Shown here in pieces: positions 42,992 through 51,688 of a stretch of 64,000 nt of DNA. Every line of letters starts with the position of its first letter. Position 1 is the first letter of the stretch. A program made the position numbers and the translations under genes. The notes below the pieces were generated by a model that ran no database searches, was not told the origin of the DNA, and saw nothing but the letters and a program-made list of their open reading frames with translations. Origin of the DNA: Finegoldia magna (GTDB lineage Bacteria; Bacillota; Clostridia; Tissierellales; Peptoniphilaceae); assembly GCF_003182075.1 (NCBI RefSeq), contig NZ_QGTH01000001.1, positions 62,001-126,000 on the forward strand, given 5' to 3'.

Positions 42992-43909
42992 ATGGAAAAA
43001 ATAGATCAAAGCAAATTTCAAAGACTTTCAGATGACGATAGAACATCTGAGTTTATAGCAAGACCTGTAGTAACATACTGGTCTGACGCTTGGAGAAGAT
43101 TTAAAGAAAACAAGGCAGCCTTAGTTGCATTCATTATATTAGTAGTTTTAATTTTAATGGTTATCATCGGACCGATGTTAACGGGATATTCTCACGAAGA
43201 TTTAGTAGGAGAAATTAACTTATCACCAAGCTCAAAATTCTGGTTCGGTACTGACGAACTTGGAAGAGATATATTCACAAGAATTTGGAGAGGCGGTAGA
43301 ATTTCCATCATAATAGGTCTTGCAGGTGCTATTATTGGTACTGTAATTGGTTCTATTTATGGTGCAGCTTCAGCATTCTTTGGTGGAAGAGTTGATACAA
43401 TTATGATGAGAATTGTAGAAATTTTGATTTCTATACCTTACCTATTATTAGTAATCATTTTAAGATTGGCTTTAAACTCAAATGGTGTAGGAACACTTAT
43501 TTTAGCCATGACTATCACAGGATGGTGTGGTCTTGCAAGACTTGTAAGAGGTCAAATTCTTTCATTAAAAGAACAAGACTATATCATGGCAGCTCGTGTA
43601 TTGGGAGTAAGCAACAAAGATATCATTATCAAACACCTTATTCCAAATACTTTGAACGTAATACTTGTATCAATTTCATTTGATATTCCAGGATATATAT
43701 TCGGGGAAGCTTTCTTAAGTTACTTAGGACTTGGTGTACAACCTCCAGAAACTTCTTGGGGACTTATGTGTTCACAAGCTCAACAAGTATTCCAATTTTA
43801 TCCTTATCAATTGTTTTTCCCAGCTCTAATGATCGGGTTAACAATGCTTTCATTTACTTTGTTAGGTGATGGTTTGAGAGATGCACTTGACCCTAACCTT
43901 AGACAGTAG
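42992..43909 (+). CDS. oppC: Oligopeptide importer permease OppC
   Basis: A 305-residue permease with the OppC-type N-terminus (SDAWRRFKENKAALVAFIIL), then SSKFWFGTDELGRDIFTRIWRGGRISI and the EAA loop KEQDYIMAARVLGVSNKDIIIKHLIPN. It ends with GDGLRDALDPNLRQ as in most OppC/DppC. Its gene lies nine bases after oppB. Together with OppB it forms the peptide channel. Confidence 0.95.
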   Translation: MEKIDQSKFQRLSDDDRTSEFIARPVVTYWSDAWRRFKENKAALVAFIILVVLILMVIIGPMLTGYSHEDLVGEINLSPSSKFWFGTDELGRDIFTRIWRGGRISIIIGLAGAIIGTVIGSIYGAASAFFGGRVDTIMMRIVEILISIPYLLLVIILRLALNSNGVGTLILAMTITGWCGLARLVRGQILSLKEQDYIMAARVLGVSNKDIIIKHLIPNTLNVILVSISFDIPGYIFGEAFLSYLGLGVQPPETSWGLMCSQAQQVFQFYPYQLFFPALMIGLTMLSFTLLGDGLRDALDPNLRQ

Positions 43910-43920
43910 GAGGAAAAAAC

Positions 43921-45156
43921 ATGAGCAAGAATAAATACAAAGATGTAGACGAATTAAAAAAAGAACAAAACCTTTCAGAAGAAACATTAGTTGAAGAAAC
44001 TGTAATTAATGAAAATAATGAAGTTGAAACTACAACTAAATATGTTTCCTCTGAAGTTGTAGAAGATAAAGTTAACGAAGAAAAAAATATGAACGAAAAA
44101 CAAAATTTATCAGAAGAACTTACAAGAACTGCTAGAGTAGAAAAAGATTATACTAACAGACCAAAAGTAATTGAAGTAGATAACTTAAACGTATCTTTCA
44201 ATACTTACGCTGGTGAAGTAAAGGCTGTAAGAGGCGTAAGCTTTGACATCTACGATGGAGAAGCTTTGGCTTTGGTAGGTGAATCTGGATGTGGTAAAAC
44301 AGTAGTAAGTAAATCAATACTTCAAATTTTACCTCAATCAGCAGTTATCAAAGAACCATCTTCAATTAAATATATGGATGAACAAGTTCTTAACATGGAT
44401 AAGAAGAGATTAAGACAATACAAGGGTTCTGATGTATCAATGATATTCCAAGACCCTATGACTTCTCTTAACCCAACTATGAAAATAGGTAAACAAATTA
44501 CAGAATCTCTTTTATTGCACACTGATTTATCAAAAGATGAAGCTAAAAAAGAAGCTATTAAATTATTAAAGACTGTAAATATTCCTAATGCTGAAGAACG
44601 TGTTAAACAATATCCACACGAATTATCAGGTGGTATGAGACAAAGAGTTATGATTGCCATAGCATTGGCATGTAACCCTAATGTTATCTTGGCTGACGAA
44701 CCAACTACAGCACTTGATGTAACTATTCAAGCACAAATCTTGGACTTGATGAGAGAATTAAGAGATACTAAAAATACTTCTATAGTATTGGTAACTCATG
44801 ATTTAGGTGTAGTAGCTGACTTTGCAGACAGAATTCAAGTAATGTATGCCGGTGAAATCATGGAAACTGGTACTGTACAAGAAATATTTAAAGATGCACA
44901 TCACCCATACACATGGGCATTATTGATGAGCGTTCCAAGACTTGATTCATCAAAAGAGAATGAATTGTATTCATTAGGTGGAACTCCACCGGATTTATTG
45001 ATGGAAATTCCAGGATGTCCATTTGCGGCAAGATGTGATTATGCAATGCAAATTTGTAGAGAAAAGAAACCACCTGAAACTAGATATTCAGACCATCATG
45101 TTTGCAGATGTTGGTTAACACATGAACAAGCACCAAAAGTTGAAAGACCTTATTAG
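43921..45156 (+). CDS. oppD: Oligopeptide importer ATPase OppD with acidic N-terminal extension
   Basis: A 411-residue protein. The ABC domain begins near residue 82, with Walker A GESGCGKT (120-127), signature LSGGMRQRVMIAIAL, Walker B VILADEPTTALD, H-loop THD and the Cys-containing C-terminal peptide-importer domain (GCPFAARCDYAMQIC...HHVCRCW). Residues 1-80 form an extra, highly acidic, low-complexity stretch rich in Glu, Val, Asn and Thr, absent from ordinary OppD. GGAGG precedes the ATG, and a Met at residue 57 is not preceded by a good site, so the long form is probably real. It powers import with OppF. Confidence 0.94.
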   Translation: MSKNKYKDVDELKKEQNLSEETLVEETVINENNEVETTTKYVSSEVVEDKVNEEKNMNEKQNLSEELTRTARVEKDYTNRPKVIEVDNLNVSFNTYAGEVKAVRGVSFDIYDGEALALVGESGCGKTVVSKSILQILPQSAVIKEPSSIKYMDEQVLNMDKKRLRQYKGSDVSMIFQDPMTSLNPTMKIGKQITESLLLHTDLSKDEAKKEAIKLLKTVNIPNAEERVKQYPHELSGGMRQRVMIAIALACNPNVILADEPTTALDVTIQAQILDLMRELRDTKNTSIVLVTHDLGVVADFADRIQVMYAGEIMETGTVQEIFKDAHHPYTWALLMSVPRLDSSKENELYSLGGTPPDLLMEIPGCPFAARCDYAMQICREKKPPETRYSDHHVCRCWLTHEQAPKVERPY

Positions 45157-45165
45157 GAGTGAATT

Positions 45166-46341
45166 ATGTCAGAAACTAAAGTAATAAAAGAAAAGAACAT
45201 AGATTATTCAAACAGAGAAGTGCTTGTTGATTTAGAAAACTTAGATAAGTTTTTCAAAGTTGGTAAAAACAAGACTTTAAAAGCTGTTGAAAATGTAAAT
45301 TTAAAAATATATAAAGGGGAAACTTTCGGACTTGTAGGAGAATCTGGATGTGGTAAAACTACATGCGGAAGAACAGTTATTAATTTATATGAACCTACAA
45401 ATGGTAAAGTTATATATGAAGGAAAAGATATCACCAAGTTGAGCAGTAAAGAAAAACAATCTTTCAAGAAAAAAGCTCAAATGATTTTCCAAGACCCATA
45501 CTCATCACTTGACTCTAAGATGACTATTGGTGATATCATTGGAGAAGGTATCAGAGTACACTTCCCTGAAATGAAAGAAAAAGATATTCAAAACAGAATT
45601 ACAGAATTATTAAAAACTGTAGGACTTAACGCTGAACACGGAGCTAGATTCCCACACGAATTATCTGGTGGACAAAGACAAAGAATTGGTATTGCCAGAG
45701 CTTTGGCGGTAGAACCAGAATTTATCGTATGTGACGAACCTATCTCAGCACTTGATGTAAGTATTCAAGCACAAGTAGTAAACTTACTTATTGAATTACA
45801 AAGAGAAAAGAAATTAACTTATTTGTTTATTTCTCACGATTTATCAATGGTAAAACACATTTCAGATAGAATTGGAGTAATGTATTTGGGTAGTATGGTA
45901 GAAGTATCTTCAAACACAAAGATTTACCATCAACCACTTCACCCTTATACTAAAGCATTGATTTCTGCAATTCCTATTCCAGATCCTGATGTTTCAAGCG
46001 AAGGACGTGTTAAATTACAAGGTGAAATTCCTTCACCAATTAACGCACCAGAAGGATGTAAATTCTGTACAAGATGTAACTATGCAATGGAAATATGTAA
46101 AACTGATAGACCAGTTCTACAAGAAATTGCTGATAAACACTTTGTAGCCTGTCACTTATTCGATAAGGGATTAGACGAAGGTATAAGGGCTATGAAAGAA
46201 CAAGATGCTAAGCTTAGTCGTGCACCACAATCTGAAGTTCAAGAAAATGTTGAAGAAACAACAGCTGAACAAGAAATGGGCAAGAGATTAGATGATGAAG
46301 CACAAGCTAGAAACATCGATTCAACAGGAATGACAAAATAA
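45166..46341 (+). CDS. oppF: Oligopeptide importer ATPase OppF with acidic C-terminal extension
   Basis: A 391-residue protein with Walker A GESGCGKTT (58-66), signature LSGGQRQRIGIARAL, Walker B FIVCDEPISALD, H-loop SHD and the C-terminal Cys domain (EGCKFCTRCNYAMEIC...FVACHLF). After it comes a tail of about 50 residues rich in Glu, Gln and Ala (RAPQSEVQENVEETTAEQEM...), beyond the usual OppF end. It mirrors the acidic head of OppD. The operon ends here at a GC-rich terminator. Confidence 0.94.
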   Translation: MSETKVIKEKNIDYSNREVLVDLENLDKFFKVGKNKTLKAVENVNLKIYKGETFGLVGESGCGKTTCGRTVINLYEPTNGKVIYEGKDITKLSSKEKQSFKKKAQMIFQDPYSSLDSKMTIGDIIGEGIRVHFPEMKEKDIQNRITELLKTVGLNAEHGARFPHELSGGQRQRIGIARALAVEPEFIVCDEPISALDVSIQAQVVNLLIELQREKKLTYLFISHDLSMVKHISDRIGVMYLGSMVEVSSNTKIYHQPLHPYTKALISAIPIPDPDVSSEGRVKLQGEIPSPINAPEGCKFCTRCNYAMEICKTDRPVLQEIADKHFVACHLFDKGLDEGIRAMKEQDAKLSRAPQSEVQENVEETTAEQEMGKRLDDEAQARNIDSTGMTK

Positions 46342-46349
46342 ATTATATT

Positions 46350-46376
46350 CCCCGCCATGTGCGGGGTTTTGTTTTG
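46350..46376 (+). terminator. Terminator of the opp operon
   Basis: CCCCGC and GCGGGG around CATGT, followed by TTTTGTTTTG. It is one of the most GC-rich stems in the window. Confidence 0.9.
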
Positions 46377-46464
46377 TCCAAAATTCAAACACAAAAACAA
46401 ATATATGATAAAATAACCATTGGTGTTAAAATTAATTTATAATTACACCACAGTAAATTTGCTA

Positions 46465-46473
46465 TGATATAAT
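46465..46473 (+). promoter_or_regulatory. Extended -10 promoter for the HAD phosphatase gene
   Basis: TGATATAAT lies 18 bases before the start codon, with GAGAGGAG between. The -35 is weak. Confidence 0.5.
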
Positions 46474-46490
46474 AAATCGAGAGGAGAATT

Positions 46491-47135
46491 ATGATTAAAA
46501 ATATAATATTTGATCTTGATGGTACTATTACGAATTCTTATGAGGGAATTGTAAATGCTGTTAAGTTTAGTTTGGATAAAATAAATTTCAAATACGATGA
46601 AAGTAAGCTTATATCTTTTATAGGTCCACCATTAAAAGACAGTTATACGGAGTTGGGTTTTAGTGAAATTGAATCAAAAGAAAGAATTGAAGATTTCAGA
46701 GATTATTATTTCAAAAAAGGTATGAAAGAAATGGAACTCTACGATGGAATTGTAGAAACTATACACAAATTTTATGATGAAGGATATAAAATTTATTTGG
46801 CTACAAGTAAGGTTGAATCTTCAGCTAGGAAAATTTTGTCAGATAATAATTTGTTGAAATATTTTTCATATACTGCTGGTGCGACTATGGATCAATCAAG
46901 AGTAGAGAAGGAAGATGTAATAGCTTATTTAATTGATAAAACTGATATAAATCCAGAAGAATCGATTATGGTTGGAGATAGACATCATGATATTGAAGGG
47001 GCAAGACTTAACAATATTAAAGCAATCGCTGCAGGATATGGATTTGGAAATGCAGAGGAATATAAAAATGCGGTTTTTGTTGCAGATAATCCTACTGATG
47101 TGTATGAATTTGTGATTAATCAAAATGATAGGTGA
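46491..47135 (+). CDS. HAD-family phosphatase (phosphoglycolate-phosphatase-like)
   Basis: A 214-residue haloacid-dehalogenase-type hydrolase. The catalytic motif DLDGT has nucleophile D8 and acid D10; a helical cap follows (residues 15-80). Motif II is ATSK, motif III the Lys-containing VEKED region, and motif IV MVGDRHHDIEGA with the metal-binding Asp pair. Such enzymes remove phosphate from small phosphorylated metabolites; phosphoglycolate and nucleotides are common substrates. The next gene begins five bases after the stop, so the two are likely one unit. Confidence 0.88.
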   Translation: MIKNIIFDLDGTITNSYEGIVNAVKFSLDKINFKYDESKLISFIGPPLKDSYTELGFSEIESKERIEDFRDYYFKKGMKEMELYDGIVETIHKFYDEGYKIYLATSKVESSARKILSDNNLLKYFSYTAGATMDQSRVEKEDVIAYLIDKTDINPEESIMVGDRHHDIEGARLNNIKAIAAGYGFGNAEEYKNAVFVADNPTDVYEFVINQNDR

Positions 47136-47140
47136 TTTGA

Positions 47141-47989
47141 ATGGTTAATAATATTAAAAATACGGTTATGGAATTTTCAAAAGAAAATGAAGAAGTTAGA
47201 AGCCTTATAGAAACTGGAAGAAGACTTAATCCTACTTTGAAAAAGGACGAAAACACTGATTACCACTTTGTTTTCGGCGTAAGTGATCTTGAAAAGTTTA
47301 AGGATTCACACTTCATTGAAAACTTATTCGGTGATGTGTTAATGTTAGAGAAATCTGATAAATTAACCTACACAAATAAAATTAATCCTCACAATATAAG
47401 CTACACTATTGTGCTTAATGATATTTCTAAAATAAGAATATTTTTCATTAAGGAAAACACGATGCAAGCTTATATTAATGAAGATAGTCAAGCGGAAATT
47501 TTAGTAGACAAAGACCAAGTTTTAGTTGGCAATAGTACCAAATCAGATGTTTGTTTCAGACAATTAAAGCCAACTAAGCATGAATTTGAATCACTAGTCA
47601 ATCAGATGTTCATAAATTCATTGAACGTAGCAAAGGGATTGTATAGAAAAGAAGAAATCTACGCCATTCAAATGTTTTATCATGTCAGAGAGAACGTAGA
47701 TAAAATGACTGGTTACTATATTGGTAGTAATTACGACTTCAATGTTAATATAGGATACAATTACGAATACATCAAGACTTATCTTCCAAAAGATCATTAC
47801 GAAAGATATTTGCAAACATATCCACTTCCTGAAATAGAGAATTTGTGGAGTACATTATTCAAATCGTGTGATCTTTTTAGAAAACAAGGACTTCATGTCG
47901 CAGAGCTTCTGGGATATGAATATCCGAAGAGGGTTGACCGTGATATAATGCAAAAGATTAGAGATATATGGCAAAGATCATACGATTAA
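47141..47989 (+). CDS. ANT(6)-like nucleotidyltransferase homologue with altered active site
   Basis: A 282-residue protein laid out like aminoglycoside 6-adenylyltransferase (AadE). It has an N-terminal TGRRLNPTLKKDENTDYHFVF, then VAKGLYRKEEIYAIQMFYHVRENVDKMTGYYIG, NYEYIKTYLPKDHYERYLQTYP and a C-terminal LWSTLFKSCDLFRKQGLHVAELLGYEYP. Active enzymes need a GSR-x-NP start and a DxD metal site. Here these read GRRLNP (26-31) and D40-Y-H42, and the later Asp strand (usually RIDL) is replaced by KIRIFF. Drug modification is therefore unlikely. It could be a binding protein or a domesticated remnant. It is co-transcribed with the HAD phosphatase. Confidence 0.75.
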   Translation: MVNNIKNTVMEFSKENEEVRSLIETGRRLNPTLKKDENTDYHFVFGVSDLEKFKDSHFIENLFGDVLMLEKSDKLTYTNKINPHNISYTIVLNDISKIRIFFIKENTMQAYINEDSQAEILVDKDQVLVGNSTKSDVCFRQLKPTKHEFESLVNQMFINSLNVAKGLYRKEEIYAIQMFYHVRENVDKMTGYYIGSNYDFNVNIGYNYEYIKTYLPKDHYERYLQTYPLPEIENLWSTLFKSCDLFRKQGLHVAELLGYEYPKRVDRDIMQKIRDIWQRSYD

Positions 47990-48019
47990 AAAAACTGGTT
48001 TATAAAAACCAGTTTTTTT
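47989..48019. terminator. Bidirectional terminator
   Basis: AAAACTGGTTT and AAACCAGTTTT form an 11-base stem flanked by A and T runs, between two convergent genes. Confidence 0.88.
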
Positions 48020-48389
48020 ATCCCTTGAATATTTCCAAACCAAACATATCACACATATCGTTTAATCCTTGTAGGATTTCGTCACGACTGTAGTTTGATT
48101 TTTGAAGTTTTTCATCCGAAAGTCCTTTTAATTTGTCATAAAATCTCGTTGCGATTGTTGCATACATAAGATTATTTGTTTCTAGCTTTTCGAACAAAAT
48201 ATTTTCAGCATCGTTTATTCTATCTTCTTCGATTAGATTTTCCAACAATCTTTCAAATTCGAACGAATCTTTTTGATATTGTTCATTCTCATTTAATTTT
48301 CTATTTGTTTCCATATCCGTAAATAATTTTTGCAAAAATTCACTGACCACATTGATTTGTTTTAGTAGCCAATCGTTTGATTCTATCAT
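48018..48389 (-). CDS. Small helical protein (possibly DUF6483)
   Basis: A 123-residue, mostly helical, acidic protein without membrane segments, starting MIESNDWLLKQINVVSEFLQKLF. The pattern of a leading IxxNDWLxxQIxxxxxFL helix and a later ENILFEKLETNN segment recalls a small Firmicutes family annotated as DUF6483, of unknown role. It is transcribed alone, divergent from the aro operon. I cannot assign a function. Confidence 0.6.
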   Translation of the reverse strand: MIESNDWLLKQINVVSEFLQKLFTDMETNRKLNENEQYQKDSFEFERLLENLIEEDRINDAENILFEKLETNNLMYATIATRFYDKLKGLSDEKLQKSNYSRDEILQGLNDMCDMFGLEIFKG

Positions 48390-48481
48390 ATTATCACTCT
48401 TTCTAAATTTCTCTACTTATATTATACTAAATTTTCAAGTTTTGATATACTATTATTAGAATAAGATTATCGGAGAAAATT

Positions 48482-49483
48482 ATGATTGTAAAATTAAAAA
48501 GAAATCCTAACGAAAAGGAAGTAAAAAAACTAATAGATTTTTTAAATGGACAAAATGTCAGAGTTGACGAAACTGTTGGCGATAGATACACGATTATTTC
48601 GTTAATAGGAGATACCTCAAGCATTGATGAAAAGCTAATATCACGCTTTGATATTGTGGACAAGGTTATTAGAATAGAAGAACCTTTCAGTAAGGCAAAC
48701 AAAAAATACCATCCACAACCTAAAATTGTCGATGTAGATGGTGTAAAAATAGGTGACGGAAATTTCTGCGTGATGGCAGGGCCTTGTTCTGTTGAGAGCG
48801 AGGAACAGATTATTACGATTGCTAAAAGCGTGAAGGAGAACGGAGCAAATATCCTTAGAGGCGGAGCTTTTAAGCCTAGATCTTCGCCTTATGCATTCCA
48901 AGGATTAGGCAAAAAGGGAATCGATTTGTTAATCCAAGCAAAAAAAGAAACTGGACTTCCGATTATTACAGAGATTATGGATTTGTCTGATTTGGATTAT
49001 TTTAACGATGTCGATATGTTGCAAGTTGGAGCTAGAAATATGCAAAATTATTCCTTGCTTAAAGAGTTGGGACATTCAGATAAGCCGATTTTACTAAAGA
49101 GAGGTTTGAGTGCTACTTACAAGGAATGGATAATGAGCGCAGAGTACATTATGACTGGTGGCAACGAAAATGTCGTATTGTGTGAGAGAGGAATTCGAAC
49201 TTTCGAAACTTATACAAGAAACACTTTGGATATTTCAGCTATTTCTGTGATGAAGGAATTGTCGCAACTTCCTATTATAATGGATCCATCACACGCAAGT
49301 GGTAAATATACTTTGATAGAACCGCTATCACTTGCATCGACTGCTGCAGGTTGCGATGGACTTATGATTGAAGTGCACAATGATCCAGAAAATGCGCTAA
49401 GCGACGGACCACAATCTGTAACTTGCGAAAGATTTAGAACTATAATGAGAAAAGTAAGGAAATTAAGGCAATGTATTCAGTAA
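48482..49483 (+). CDS. aroF: 3-deoxy-7-phosphoheptulonate synthase (type I beta)
   Basis: First enzyme of the shikimate pathway, joining phosphoenolpyruvate and erythrose 4-phosphate. Residues 1-70 form a small regulatory ferredoxin-like domain (MIVKLKRNPNEKEVKKLIDF). The catalytic part has GPCSVES, GGAFKPRSSPYAFQG, LQVGARNMQNY, LLKRGLSAT and MDPSHASGK, the usual substrate and metal contacts. Domain order and length (333) match the AroG/AroA(G) type of B. subtilis, in which the N-terminal domain can mediate feedback control. It is the first gene of a seven-gene operon. Confidence 0.95.
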   Translation: MIVKLKRNPNEKEVKKLIDFLNGQNVRVDETVGDRYTIISLIGDTSSIDEKLISRFDIVDKVIRIEEPFSKANKKYHPQPKIVDVDGVKIGDGNFCVMAGPCSVESEEQIITIAKSVKENGANILRGGAFKPRSSPYAFQGLGKKGIDLLIQAKKETGLPIITEIMDLSDLDYFNDVDMLQVGARNMQNYSLLKELGHSDKPILLKRGLSATYKEWIMSAEYIMTGGNENVVLCERGIRTFETYTRNTLDISAISVMKELSQLPIIMDPSHASGKYTLIEPLSLASTAAGCDGLMIEVHNDPENALSDGPQSVTCERFRTIMRKVRKLRQCIQ

Positions 49484-50502
49484 TAAATGTCAAAAATTAC
49501 GATCTAATAGTTGGTCTTGATGCTTTGAATCTATCACGCGATTATTTGAAAAATTTCATAAAATCAAAAGCGATTATTATTACCGATGAAAATGTCGATA
49601 GGTATCACCACAAAACACTGGATATTTTATTAGATGAATTGGAGATTGAACATGAATTTTACGTTATAAAATCAGGAGAATCTTCCAAAAGCTTATCAGA
49701 GTACGAAAAAATAATGACTTACATGAGTATGTCTTATCACAGAAATGACACTGTGATTGCTTTTGGTGGAGGAGTCGTTGGAGATTTGGCTGGTTTTGTA
49801 GCTGCGACTTTTATGCGTGGGATTGATTTCATTCAAATTCCTACGACTGTTTTGTCAATGGTAGATTCATCCGTAGGGTCTAAAACTGGGATTGATTTGC
49901 CAACTGGGAAAAACTTGATAGGAGCGTTCAAGGATCCAAAGCTTTGCATTATTGATCCACTTTTGTTGAAAACTTTAGACGATTACGTGTTTGAAGATGG
50001 TTTCGGGGAAATTATCAAATACGCGATTTGTTTTGATGAAGAATTATTCGACATGATAAGTTCCAAAAGATACACTAAACAAAGCGATTTATCGGAAATT
50101 GTGGAGATTTGTGTGAGCATTAAAAAAGATATCGTCCTCCAAGACAAATTGGAGCAAAATTTGAGAAGATTATTAAATTACGGGCACACATTGGGACATG
50201 CTGTCGAAAAACTGTCCGATTATAATGTTATGCATGGACATGCCGTAGCTTTCGGAATGAAGTGTATGGCGAAAAAATACAGCAAGGATTACGACAGAAT
50301 CTTGGAAGTTTTGAAAATGTATAATTTGAATTATAATTACGATTATTCTGAGGAAGATGTCTATGAAGTTAGCCTTCGCGATAAGAAAAACACAAAAGAC
50401 ATGATTAGTTTGATAGTTTCCGAAGAAATTGGAGATTGTACGGTTTTGAGTATGAACAAATCGGATTACAAAAAGGTTTTGAGTGATATTTATGAAGATT
50501 AA
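49471..50502 (+). CDS. aroB: 3-dehydroquinate synthase
   Basis: Second step of the pathway, an NAD- and metal-dependent cyclisation. Visible are the NAD-binding GGGVVGDLAGFVAATFMRGI, PTTVLSMVDSSVGSKTGID, metal-binding residues in EIIKYAICFDEEL, NYGHTLGHAVE, and MHGHAVAFGM. The length of 343 is normal. The gene overlaps aroF by 13 bases. Confidence 0.95.
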   Translation: MYSVINVKNYDLIVGLDALNLSRDYLKNFIKSKAIIITDENVDRYHHKTLDILLDELEIEHEFYVIKSGESSKSLSEYEKIMTYMSMSYHRNDTVIAFGGGVVGDLAGFVAATFMRGIDFIQIPTTVLSMVDSSVGSKTGIDLPTGKNLIGAFKDPKLCIIDPLLLKTLDDYVFEDGFGEIIKYAICFDEELFDMISSKRYTKQSDLSEIVEICVSIKKDIVLQDKLEQNLRRLLNYGHTLGHAVEKLSDYNVMHGHAVAFGMKCMAKKYSKDYDRILEVLKMYNLNYNYDYSEEDVYEVSLRDKKNTKDMISLIVSEEIGDCTVLSMNKSDYKKVLSDIYED

Positions 50503-51688
50503 AACGGACAATTTACAAGGAACAGTGGATGCTATATCTTCCAAATCATTTGCACACAGGTTTTTGATTTTAGCAAGTGTTGCAGATACCGATACAACAA
50601 TTATTATTAATGAATTCTCAAACGATATAATGACAACTATTGATTGTCTGAGAAATTTGGGAGTAGAAATCGACATAAACGAAAATGAAGTTACAGTTCA
50701 TCCTTCGTTTTTCCAAAAAGATGTGTCTGATATTAATGTAAATGATTCGGGTTCAACTTTGAGATTTTTGCTTCCATTGGTGAGTTTCTTATCTCAAAAA
50801 ACTAACGTAAAATGCACTGGAAGATTACAAGATAGGCCGATAAAAGAATTGATGGATCAATTGAAATTATCGGGTCTTACTTTTAGTGCAGATAAACTTC
50901 CTTTTACAGTTGATGGAACTTTTCATAAAATTGATTTCGAATTTCCTGGTGATGTATCCAGCCAATATATTTCTGCGATTATGATGATTGCACCACTTAT
51001 TGGTGGCTGTGAAATCAAATTGACATCACTACTTGAATCTACTGGATATATCAAAATCACACAAGAATGTTTGAGATTATTTGGAGTAGATTCCGAGATT
51101 TTATTTGATAAAGTCATCGTAAAACCAGGGGCTTTAAAATCACCTGGGAAAATAATCGTAGAAGGAGACTGGTCAAACGCGGCGTTTTTCTTGTGTGCAA
51201 ATGAATTGGGTGCAGATATAAACGTTCAGAACTTAAACATGGTCTCAGTTCAAGCAGACAGAAAAATAGTTGAATTATTAGAAAAAATAAATAAAAACAG
51301 AGATTACTGTGAAATAGATATATCACAAACTCCAGATTTATTTGTAATTTTGGCAGTGGTTTTGTCTCAAAAATGCGACAAATCGGTGCTAAAAAACGCC
51401 AAAAGATTGAGACTCAAAGAATCGGATAGAATTCAATCAACTTACGATATGTTAACATCATTCGGCGTAAACTGCGAGATAGAAGGAGATAATCTCGTAA
51501 TCTACAAATCAGAAATGAAACCTGCTGTTGTAAATTCTTGTGATGACCACAGAATTGTAATGGCAGCAGCAATAGCATCTATCATCACGAAAGAAGTTGA
51601 AATCAATGATTGGCAAGCTGTGAAAAAATCTTATCCATCGTTTTTTGAAGAAATAGAAAGGTTGGGTAGCGATGTCATCGATAGGTAA
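50492..51688 (+). CDS. aroA: 5-enolpyruvylshikimate-3-phosphate synthase
   Basis: Sixth step, adding enolpyruvate to shikimate 3-phosphate. The N-terminus has SSKSFAHRFLILASVADTDTTI, NDSGSTLRFLLPL (substrate loop), GRLQDRPIKELMDQL, and later KESDRIQSTYDML and DDHRIVMAAAIA. The family LxGDKSxxHR start appears here as ISSKSFAHR, as in several Clostridia. ATG 50492 overlaps the aroB stop by 11 bases; an upstream GTG at 50483 is possible. The length of about 398 is slightly short. Confidence 0.93.
   Translation: MKIKTDNLQGTVDAISSKSFAHRFLILASVADTDTTIIINEFSNDIMTTIDCLRNLGVEIDINENEVTVHPSFFQKDVSDINVNDSGSTLRFLLPLVSFLSQKTNVKCTGRLQDRPIKELMDQLKLSGLTFSADKLPFTVDGTFHKIDFEFPGDVSSQYISAIMMIAPLIGGCEIKLTSLLESTGYIKITQECLRLFGVDSEILFDKVIVKPGALKSPGKIIVEGDWSNAAFFLCANELGADINVQNLNMVSVQADRKIVELLEKINKNRDYCEIDISQTPDLFVILAVVLSQKCDKSVLKNAKRLRLKESDRIQSTYDMLTSFGVNCEIEGDNLVIYKSEMKPAVVNSCDDHRIVMAAAIASIITKEVEINDWQAVKKSYPSFFEEIERLGSDVIDR

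Noticed and set aside
47141..47989. Functional aminoglycoside resistance gene
   Set aside because: Catalytic aspartates and the GSR motif are altered, so I list it as a degenerate homologue instead.
48390..48481. Attenuator or T-box upstream of the aro operon
   Set aside because: The gap is under 100 bases, without a terminator hairpin or leader peptide.
50173..50676. 167-codon minus-strand frame across aroB and aroA
   Set aside because: Both plus-strand genes are certain; the frame is a long chance opening in AT-rich DNA.
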